This document shows, one piece after another, positions 1 to 7,678 of a stretch of 20,157 nucleotides of DNA (the stretch's first letter is position 1; every line of letters starts with the position of its first letter). Source of the stretch: Lachnospiraceae bacterium UBA3863. Lineage in GTDB: Bacteria > Bacillota > Clostridia > Lachnospirales > Lachnospiraceae. The notes beneath the pieces were generated by a model, which made no database searches, had not been told where the DNA came from, and saw only the letters and a list, made by a program, of their open reading frames with translations. The DNA is taken from positions 1 through 20,157 of the forward strand of contig DGGX01000115.1 in the NCBI GenBank assembly GCA_002392385.1, given 5' to 3'. Position numbers and translations under genes: made by a program.

Positions 1-2
1 AC

Positions 3-395
3 GCGGTGGTGGGCATGACCTACGACTTCCTGCCCTTTATGATCCTGCCGATCTATAACACCATCTCCCGTCTGGACGGCGCCCTGCGCGAGGCCGCCAT
101 GGACCTGGGCGCGGACCGGACGCGTACCTTCCTGGAGATCACCCTGCCCCTGTCGGTGCCCGGCATCCTGAGCGGCATCTCCATGGTCTTCCTTCCGGCC
201 ATGACCAACTACGTGGTCCTGGACATGCTCTACAACAGCACCTACATCATGGGCAGCCTGATCGGAAGCTATTTCGCCGCCTACAACTGGCACGGAGGCT
301 CCATGATCGCCCTGGTGCTGCTGGCCATGATCTGCATCTTCACCCTGGTGACCGGCGGAGAGGATGAGACTGCGAGAGGAGGTGCCCTGCTGTGA
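3..395 (+). CDS. potB: Spermidine/putrescine ABC transporter permease PotB, C-terminal part (5' end outside window)
   Basis: This is the C-terminal part of an inner-membrane permease subunit of a polyamine ABC importer; the start lies upstream of the window. The visible 130 or so residues contain the cytoplasmic EAA loop (E-A-A-x-D-L-G-A, about 29 residues in, near nt 90-150) that docks on the ATPase, followed by a hydrophobic segment with P-A-M-T-N-Y-V and a last membrane helix (A-L-V-L-L-A-M-I-C-I-F). PotB-type permeases pair with PotC, which follows directly: the stop codon overlaps the GTG start of potC by 4 nt (392-395), so the two are translationally coupled. The tail after the last helix (T-G-G-E-D-E-T-A-R) is short and polar. 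Assignment as PotB rather than PotC rests on its position before a clear PotC. Confidence 0.88.
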   Translation, partial: AVVGMTYDFLPFMILPIYNTISRLDGALREAAMDLGADRTRTFLEITLPLSVPGILSGISMVFLPAMTNYVVLDMLYNSTYIMGSLIGSYFAAYNWHGGSMIALVLLAMICIFTLVTGGEDETARGGALL

Positions 396-1210
396 ACAAA
401 CAAGTACGCGGGCTGTTCCTGGTCCTTGTCCTGATCTTCTTATACCTGCCGATCCTGATCCTGGTCGTGTACAGCTTCACCACATCGACCCAGATCGGCG
501 CCATCCGCGGCTTCTCGCTGCACAACTATGTCACTCTGTTCACGACCCAGGAGCTGCGGGACATGATCGCCGGCACACTGGCTCTGGCCCTGGGAAGCGC
601 GGTGATCGCCACGATCCTGGGCACTATGGGAGCCATCGGTGCCTTCTACTCCCGCAAGAAGGTCAGCGCGGCCATCAACACTGTCAACCAGATCCCCGTG
701 GTCAACGCGGATGTGGTGACCGGCTTCTCCATCTGCATCCTCCTGGTCGTGGTCCTGCACATCAGCAAGGATACCTACGTGCCGCTGGTCGCCGGCCACG
801 TGACGCTGTGCGCGCCCTTCGTTTATCTCTCCGTCCTGCCCAGGATCAAGCAGATGGACTCCAGCATCTATGAGGCGGCGCTGGATCTGGGCGCGACGCC
901 CTTCCAGGCCCTCACACAGATCGTGATCCCCCAGATCGTGCCGGGTATTATTTCGGGCTTTGCCCTGGCCATCACCCTGTCCCTGGACGACTATTTCATT
1001 GCCACCTACACCAAGCCCGCCACCTTCGACACCATCAGCACCTACGTGGTTAATGCCACCAAGGGCTCGCAGACCACCATCAAGACAGCCCTCTGGGCTC
1101 TTTCCACGGTGATCTTCGTGATCGTTGTGCTGATCGTCCTGGGCATGAACCTGCGGACGATACGGCAGCAGAGGGCGGGAACGGGACCCGCAAGGCGTCA
1201 GCATATCTGA
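392..1210 (+). CDS. potC: Spermidine/putrescine ABC transporter permease PotC
   Basis: Second permease subunit of the polyamine importer, 272 residues, the usual PotC length. It starts with GTG at 392 behind AGGAGG (377-382) and overlaps the potB stop. Hydrophobic segments lie near residues 7-28, 60-85, 108-124, 131-150, 184-197 and 234-252, fitting six helices. The EAA loop is at residues 161-180 (E-A-A-L-D-L-G-A-T-P...P). It is followed by S-L-D-D-Y-F-I-A, which matches the S-L-D-D-F segment typical of PotC. It should form a heterodimer with PotB and be driven by a PotA ATPase, which would lie upstream of the window. The potD gene follows 23 nt downstream with no terminator, so the genes form one operon. 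Confidence 0.93.
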   Translation: MNKQVRGLFLVLVLIFLYLPILILVVYSFTTSTQIGAIRGFSLHNYVTLFTTQELRDMIAGTLALALGSAVIATILGTMGAIGAFYSRKKVSAAINTVNQIPVVNADVVTGFSICILLVVVLHISKDTYVPLVAGHVTLCAPFVYLSVLPRIKQMDSSIYEAALDLGATPFQALTQIVIPQIVPGIISGFALAITLSLDDYFIATYTKPATFDTISTYVVNATKGSQTTIKTALWALSTVIFVIVVLIVLGMNLRTIRQQRAGTGPARRQHI

Positions 1211-1233
1211 CACAGGATGTGAGGTAGAAAGAA

Positions 1234-2865
1234 ATGCTCCTTCGCAAAGAGGAAACAAGAAGTAATAAAGCCCTCCTGCCGGCATCCGCGCGCGGCGCGC
1301 TCAGAGCCGGCGGACGGGTCCTGTGCGCGGGCGCTCTCTGCCTGAGCCTTCTGGCGGCACCCCTTCTGAAGGTACAGGCAGCCGGGACAGACTCGCAGGA
1401 AGAGACAGACCAGAGCCCTTCGGAGGGCCCCGTGGTCCTGCGCGTCAGCAACTGGGAAGAATATATCGACCTCGGCGACTGGGACGAGGAGGAGACCATC
1501 GAGCTGGAGAGCGGCGATATCATCGGAGAACAATCCGTGGTCGATGATTTCGAGACCTGGTACGAGGAGACCTACGGCCGCGAGGTCATCGTGGAGTACT
1601 CCACCTTCGGCACCAACGAGGATCTCTACAACATGCTGACTCTCGGGGATGTCTACGACCTGGTCTGCCCCTCCGAGTACATGATCATGAAGCTGATGGC
1701 GGAGGACAGGGTCGTGCCCCTGTCGGAGTCCTTCTTCGACGAGACGGATGAGAATAATTACTACATCCGCGGTCTGTCCCCCTATATCCGCCAGATCTTC
1801 GAGACCCAGGAGATCGGGGGAGAGAAGTGGTCCAAATACGCCGCCGGCTACATGTGGGGCGTCACAGGCATCGTCTACAATCCCGACGTGGTGACCGAAG
1901 AGGATGCCTCCACCTGGAAGATCCTGAACGATCCCCGGTTCTGCCGCCAGGTGACCATCAAGGACAATGTGCGGGACTCCTATTTTGCCGCTGTGGGAGC
2001 TCTTAAGTCTGACCTCCTGATGAGTGAGGACTTCCGGAACGATCCCGACTACAGACAGAATCTGGAGAGGGAGATGAACGACACCTCCCCGGAAATGGTA
2101 GCCCAGGTCCAGAATTACCTGCAGAGCCTTAAGGACAACGTCTATTCCTTCGAGACAGATTCAGGCAAGGCGGACATGATCACCGGCAAGGTCGTTGCCA
2201 ACCTCCAGTGGTCCGGCGACGGCGTCTATACTCTGGACCAGGCGGACGAGGACGATTTCGAGCTCGCCTTCGCAGTGCCCGAGGAGTGCACCAACATCTA
2301 TTTCGACGGCTGGGTCATGCTCAAGAGCGGGATCTCCGAAGATCCTGCCAAGCAGCACGCTGCGGAAGCCTTCATCAACTTCTGCTCCCGTCCGGACATA
2401 GCCATCCGCAACATGTACTACATCGGCTATACCTCCGTCCTCTCCGGCGGTGACGATCCCCGAATCTTCGAGTACCTGGAGTACAATTATGCGGCCGAAG
2501 AGGAAGCCCCTGAGGAGGAGACCGAAGAGGAAGAGTCCGAAGAGGAAGCCCTTGTCGATTATGACGTCTCCTATTTCTTCGGAGGCGCGGACTGTGAGGA
2601 CGGCACCTATGTGATCACTGCCCCGGAGGAGTCCCTTCACCGTCAGCTCTATGCCGCCTATCCGACCAGGGAAGTGCTCGAGCGCTCCGCGGTCATGGTA
2701 TATTTTGACGAGGAGCAGAATGCCGCCATCAACAGCATGTGGGTGAACGTACGATGCTTCAACATCCGGCAGGTACCGGTCTGGGCCTGGGTCCTGATCG
2801 CTGCCCTGATTGCCGGCGCTGTCTGGTTATGGAACAAGTCCCGGCAGCACTTTGCGGGGACCTGA
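1234..2865 (+). CDS. potD: Polyamine-binding protein PotD, with acidic insert and C-terminal membrane anchor
   Basis: Extracellular substrate-binding subunit of the polyamine importer. At 543 residues it is much longer than the roughly 350 of E. coli PotD. The start at 1234 has GAGGT at 1221-1225. Residues 1-50 form a signal peptide (basic n-region, hydrophobic 29-45, probable cleavage after V-Q-A at 47-49). The two Cys in it (31, 36) lack lipobox context. The binding fold starts at 67-80 (V-L-R-V-S-N-W-E-E-Y-I) and continues through the Y-D-L-V-C-P-S-E-Y region (141-149), W-G-V-T-G-I-V-Y-N (208-216), W-S-G-D (326-329) and the E-C-T-N-I-Y-F-D-G-W strand (351-360). A Glu-rich stretch (421-439) interrupts the C-terminal lobe. 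Residues 516-534 form a membrane helix followed by N-K-S-R-Q, so anchoring appears C-terminal. It closes the pot operon. Confidence 0.92.
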   Translation: MLLRKEETRSNKALLPASARGALRAGGRVLCAGALCLSLLAAPLLKVQAAGTDSQEETDQSPSEGPVVLRVSNWEEYIDLGDWDEEETIELESGDIIGEQSVVDDFETWYEETYGREVIVEYSTFGTNEDLYNMLTLGDVYDLVCPSEYMIMKLMAEDRVVPLSESFFDETDENNYYIRGLSPYIRQIFETQEIGGEKWSKYAAGYMWGVTGIVYNPDVVTEEDASTWKILNDPRFCRQVTIKDNVRDSYFAAVGALKSDLLMSEDFRNDPDYRQNLEREMNDTSPEMVAQVQNYLQSLKDNVYSFETDSGKADMITGKVVANLQWSGDGVYTLDQADEDDFELAFAVPEECTNIYFDGWVMLKSGISEDPAKQHAAEAFINFCSRPDIAIRNMYYIGYTSVLSGGDDPRIFEYLEYNYAAEEEAPEEETEEEESEEEALVDYDVSYFFGGADCEDGTYVITAPEESLHRQLYAAYPTREVLERSAVMVYFDEEQNAAINSMWVNVRCFNIRQVPVWAWVLIAALIAGAVWLWNKSRQHFAGT

Positions 2866-2897
2866 AAACGACAGTCATATCATTACGACCTTATACA

Positions 2898-2937
2898 GCT
2901 GCCGCGCCGGTTTATCCGGCACGGCAGCCTTCTTTCT
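2898..2937 (+). terminator. Intrinsic terminator of the pot operon
   Basis: A 13-bp GC-rich stem (2898-2910 with 2916-2928, one mismatch) around a 5-nt loop is followed by a pyrimidine/T-rich tail (CTTCTTTCT). It sits 32 bp after the potD stop and just before the convergent minus-strand gene ends. The T-tract favours the plus direction. Confidence 0.8.
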
Positions 2938-2943
2938 GCGCCG

Positions 2944-3846
2944 TCACTCCCCGCCGTCCCCGTCAGGGTCCCTGTTCAGGTAGGGCTCCAGCGGGAGCAA
3001 CTGGGCGTTGACCCGGGCAAAATCGATGCTGCACCGGCCTTCTGAAATACCGATGGGTATGACATCCTCAAAACTGTATATCGTCGGGAAGTCGTCCTCT
3101 CCGTCGAAGAGATAGACCAGCACCTTTCTGTCCCGGGGGTCGACGATCCAGTATTCCCGCACGCCGGCATTTCTGTATTTATGAAGCTTAAGGAACATAT
3201 CCTTCTTCCGGGTCGAACGGGACAGGATCTCCAGGACCAGATCCGGAGCCCCCTCTATCCGCTGCCGGATCATCTGTCCGGATGAGCAGAGGATGAACAG
3301 GTCCGGCTGCACCATGGTGCGGTTATCCATGTCCAGGCGTACGTCACAGGGGGCAAAAAAGACCCTGCAGGGCAGCTCGGGATGTGCGTCTGTACAGGCC
3401 CGGAAGAGCAGAAACAGTTCACTCAGGATGATCTGGTGAATGGGGTAGGGCGCTGTCATGTCGTAGAAGACGCCGTCGATGAGCTCCACCCTCCGCTCCT
3501 CGGGGAGAGCATAGTAATCCTCCAGGGTATATTCGCCGTTCCGGTGCTCCGGCTTCTCCGCCTTCCTGTCGGCGTCCTGCGGGGCACCGTATACAACCGC
3601 CGCTTCCCGCAGAAGACCGGCGGACGCTTCCCCGGATTCCGCGGGATCGGCGCCGCGCAGGATATCCGCGGATCCCCTCTCCAGCAGGACCTTCTGCAGG
3701 GCATCCAGCGTTGCCTTGCGCGGCGCCGCGGTGGCCCCGCTGAAGATCTTCTGGACTGTACTGAGCGGGACGCCCGACAGATCGCTCAGCATCTCGTTGG
3801 TGAGTCCGTACTCTCTCTTCCTGTCTTTCATTTCCGCAATAGTCAT
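2944..3846 (-). CDS. XRE-type HTH / Uma2 (PD-(D/E)XK nuclease-like) fusion protein
   Basis: 300 residues from the ATG at 3846, chosen because AGGAGGG (3853-3859) lies just upstream; the reading frame stays open a further 41 codons but without a ribosome site. Residues about 1-55 form a small Cro/C1-type helix-turn-helix (L-T-N-E-M-L-S-D-L-S-G-V-P-L-S-T-V-Q). A charged linker (60-104) leads to a Uma2/DUF820 domain (105-290). This shows E121 in V-E-L-I-D-G, the P-D pair at 181-182 (V-Q-P-D-L-F-I), the L-E-I-L-S strand (205-209, E206), K219/K223 and the E-Y-W-I-V-D-P signature (231-237). Uma2 domains have a PD-(D/E)XK fold, but their biological substrate is generally unknown, so DNA cleavage is not demonstrated. 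The gene is divergent from the AGCS symporter and may regulate itself or its neighbour; that is inference. Confidence 0.87.
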   Translation of the reverse strand: MTIAEMKDRKREYGLTNEMLSDLSGVPLSTVQKIFSGATAAPRKATLDALQKVLLERGSADILRGADPAESGEASAGLLREAAVVYGAPQDADRKAEKPEHRNGEYTLEDYYALPEERRVELIDGVFYDMTAPYPIHQIILSELFLLFRACTDAHPELPCRVFFAPCDVRLDMDNRTMVQPDLFILCSSGQMIRQRIEGAPDLVLEILSRSTRKKDMFLKLHKYRNAGVREYWIVDPRDRKVLVYLFDGEDDFPTIYSFEDVIPIGISEGRCSIDFARVNAQLLPLEPYLNRDPDGDGGE

Positions 3847-3914
3847 CCGGAACCCTCCTGTACGATGTGGTAAGTTATACGATTTATCCTGACAACATAC
3901 TAGCAAAGAAATGG

Positions 3915-3986
3915 CCAAAAAGCAACCATAAAATTTCCATAAAATACCAGGCATCCATATAAATGCCATTAAAATGCCATGACAGG
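3915..3986. repeat. Array of CCAT-A/T-tract direct repeats with 11-bp phasing (candidate operator)
   Basis: CCA or CCAT recurs at 3915, 3926, 3937, (3947), 3955, 3966 and 3977. Most steps are exactly 11 bp and most units read CCAT followed by an A-rich run (consensus CCATWAAAATN). The array lies in the A+T-rich divergent region between the HTH-Uma2 gene and the symporter gene, upstream of the symporter promoter. Helical phasing suggests a protein-binding array or intrinsically bent DNA. Confidence 0.5.
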
Positions 3987-4024
3987 ATGAGAGAAGAGAA
4001 TCTAAGAGATAAGGGAAAAAATAT

Positions 4025-4053
4025 TTGCCAGTGATGCGTCAGCGTGATATAGT
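4025..4053 (+). promoter_or_regulatory. Sigma-A-type promoter of the AGCS symporter gene
   Basis: TTGCCA (4025-4030) and TATAGT (4048-4053) are separated by 17 bp, close to the TTGACA/TATAAT consensus. The predicted start point near 4060 gives a leader of about 30 nt with AGGAAAGGA at 4075-4083 before the ATG at 4091. No riboswitch fits in so short a leader. Confidence 0.75.
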
Positions 4054-4090
4054 GTTAAAGTGTTTGTGAACATCAGGAAAGGAATTTCTC

Positions 4091-5599
<1,509 letters not shown>

Positions 5600-5633
5600 G
5601 CATCTGCAACAACATAGCAAATAGAAACAGGAT

Positions 5634-5677
5634 CCCCGCGGCGTGACTGACATAGGCAGTCTCCCCGCGGGGTTTTT
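5634..5677 (+). terminator. Intrinsic terminator after the AGCS symporter gene
   Basis: An outer 8-bp stem CCCCGCGG/CCGCGGGG (5634-5641 with 5665-5672) encloses an inner GACTG/CAGTC stem (5645-5649 with 5657-5661). TTTTT follows at 5673-5677. It lies 34 bp after the symporter stop codon. Confidence 0.9.
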
Positions 5678-5709
5678 GCGTCCGGCCACAGGGGCCCGGG
5701 ATCTGTATT

Positions 5710-5761
5710 GGATTCAAAAAATCCGTCCCAGGTTCAAAAACCGGAAGATTCATATTACAAT
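5710..5761 (+). promoter_or_regulatory. Promoter of the first Ser/Thr kinase gene, overlapping two imperfect palindromes
   Basis: Two short imperfect dyads, GGATTCAAAAAATCC (5710-5724) and GGTTCAAAAACC (5731-5742), share TTCAAAAA cores 20 bp apart. The second dyad overlaps a plausible -35 (TTCAAA, 5733-5738), which is 17 bp from TACAAT (5756-5761). This geometry suits a repressor or activator acting at the kinase promoter. It is inferred from sequence only. Confidence 0.5.
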
Positions 5762-5807
5762 AAGGGACAGACAGAGCCTGTGAAAAAGGCAGAATGAGGG
5801 AGGCACT

Positions 5808-7670
5808 ATGATCAGGTACAGTTTCTGGCCGGACTGGTACATAGAAGATGAAAAGGCCGATCTGATCGGCATGGGAAGCTTCGGCAGGGTCTACAGGATC
5901 CGGAGAGAGGATCTGGGCATGCAGACAGTCTCCGCCCTCAAGGTGATCCGCGTGCCGGCGGAACCTGAGGAAGTGGAGGAGTTGAGGGAGCGCGGCATGG
6001 ATGACCGGTCCATAACGGCCTACTATGACCGGACGGCCCGTGACATCACCGAAGAGATCCGTCTGCTCCTGACGCTCAGGGCCTGCCCGAATATCATTGC
6101 CATTGAGGATTACCATCTGGAGCCCAACGAAGACGGCTTCGGATTCACTATGTATATCCGCATGCCCCTGCTGAAGAGCCTGGAGCAGACCGTCCGCGCC
6201 GACATGAAGGCGGGGAGACGCTTCTCTGTGCGGGAGGTTGTCAAGATCGGCGTGGATATCTGCGATGCCCTGATCGCCTGCGAGACCAGAAATATCATCC
6301 ACCGGGACATCAAACCGGCCAACATTTACATGGACGAGCCGGGCACCTTCATACTGGGCGATTTCGGCATTGCCAGACAGCTGGATTCCGTCACCCGGTC
6401 CATGCATTCTCAGATCGGCACCCTCAACTACATGGCGCCGGAGATCCTCCGGGGAGACACCGGCTATGACCATACGGTGGACATCTACTCCCTGGGGACC
6501 ATGCTGTACCGCTTCCTGAATCACTACCGATTCCCTTACGAGACACCCTGGCCCGGCCCCGTCACACCGGAGGACACCGGCAGGATCCTCTCCATGCGCA
6601 GACAAGGCGCGCCGGTCCCCCTGCCGGACCAGGCCCCGGAAGCCCTGGGCCGCGTGCTGCAGAAAGCCTGCGCCCCGGATCCGTCCGACCGCTACCGCCG
6701 CGCCGCCGATCTGAAGAAGGCCCTGCAGCAGGCAGAAGCCGCCGGCGGAGAGCCGCAGGCATCTGCAGAAGTTCGTCTTGGGGGAACAATGTCCGGGCAG
6801 GCCCCGGCATTTGCGCAGACCCCAGAGGAGCCCACAGTGGACCCGGGCCGGAAGGATCCTTTCTACGGGGAGCCCGGGGAGGCCACCTTCGCGGCCTTTG
6901 AAGGCGGTATCCCATTCAAGGAAGAAGAGACCGCATATCCTGGCGGAGAGAGGACAGGCAAGGCCGGACAGAAGCCTCCTCGGCAAGACCGGCACAAAGA
7001 AGCCCCGCCCCGGGAAGACCCGCCCCGTGCAGAGCAGCCCCGCCGGGAGACAGGGCAGAAAGAAGCCGCAAAAAAGCCTGACAGCAGCGGGGCCGCCGGC
7101 CAGAAGCCTGCCGGTACAGGTGAGCAGAAGGCCGGTCCGGGTCCTTCTGCCGAAAAAGCATCCTCTCACCCCGTCATAGTCTCTTTCAGCGGCCCGCAGC
7201 GGGTGGCCGACACCCCGGTGCCGGCGCCGCGCACGATGGGAGACCGGATCCTGTGGGAGACGATCATAAACATTCTGACCACGGCGGGCATTATGGCGGG
7301 CGTGAGTGTATTTCTGCCCTTCCTGATCCCCATCCTCGTGTTTCTTGCCGTGCCCGTCTTCCTGTGTCTGGAGACCTACGGCGTGACAGGATTGAAAAAA
7401 GATCAGAAAATCGGCCAGAGCCTGCAGGCAGCGCGAGAAGGAAATATCATCCGCTGCAGCTGGGAGACAGATGACAAGAAACGCCAGTGGGCAGTCGCCC
7501 TGAACGGCAAGTGGATGGCCTGCGGAGAACTGAAGACCCCCATCTATCTGGACGCCTCCGGCCCCGCCAAGGGACAGGCGGTGGTCGTGCTGGCCCAGAT
7601 CACGGTCGGCCTGGATAATGAGAAAGCCAGGCAAGTCATCGTCAACTGGCTCGGAGAAGTCAGGGTCTGA
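5808..7670 (+). CDS. Eukaryotic-like (Hanks-type) Ser/Thr protein kinase with linker, hydrophobic hairpin and novel C-terminal domain
   Basis: 620 residues, ATG at 5808 behind GAGGGAGG (5796-5803). The N-terminal kinase (about 10-310) has all catalytic elements: glycine loop G-M-G-S-F-G-R-V (21-28), ATP-site K45, H-R-D-I-K-P-A-N (165-172, catalytic D167), D-F-G (185-187), A-P-E (210-212) and D225. The beta3-alphaC region carries an extra segment of about 25 residues (52-78). A Pro/Lys/Glu-rich linker (312-480) has several Thr in acidic context. A long hydrophobic stretch (483-522) can form two membrane helices. The last 100 residues (W-A-V-A-L-N-G-K-W-M...N-W-L-G-E-V) match no domain I recognise. 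There are no PASTA repeats, so it is not a standard PrkC/Stk1. It ends 8 bp from the stop of the opposing kinase gene. Its substrates are unknown. Confidence 0.92.
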   Translation: MIRYSFWPDWYIEDEKADLIGMGSFGRVYRIRREDLGMQTVSALKVIRVPAEPEEVEELRERGMDDRSITAYYDRTARDITEEIRLLLTLRACPNIIAIEDYHLEPNEDGFGFTMYIRMPLLKSLEQTVRADMKAGRRFSVREVVKIGVDICDALIACETRNIIHRDIKPANIYMDEPGTFILGDFGIARQLDSVTRSMHSQIGTLNYMAPEILRGDTGYDHTVDIYSLGTMLYRFLNHYRFPYETPWPGPVTPEDTGRILSMRRQGAPVPLPDQAPEALGRVLQKACAPDPSDRYRRAADLKKALQQAEAAGGEPQASAEVRLGGTMSGQAPAFAQTPEEPTVDPGRKDPFYGEPGEATFAAFEGGIPFKEEETAYPGGERTGKAGQKPPRQDRHKEAPPREDPPRAEQPRRETGQKEAAKKPDSSGAAGQKPAGTGEQKAGPGPSAEKASSHPVIVSFSGPQRVADTPVPAPRTMGDRILWETIINILTTAGIMAGVSVFLPFLIPILVFLAVPVFLCLETYGVTGLKKDQKIGQSLQAAREGNIIRCSWETDDKKRQWAVALNGKWMACGELKTPIYLDASGPAKGQAVVVLAQITVGLDNEKARQVIVNWLGEVRV

Positions 7671-7678
7671 GCTCACCC

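Noticed and set aside
3847..4090. Glycine or other riboswitch upstream of the amino-acid symporter
   Set aside because: The predicted leader is only about 30 nt, and the upstream region is A+T-rich repeats rather than an aptamer-like fold.
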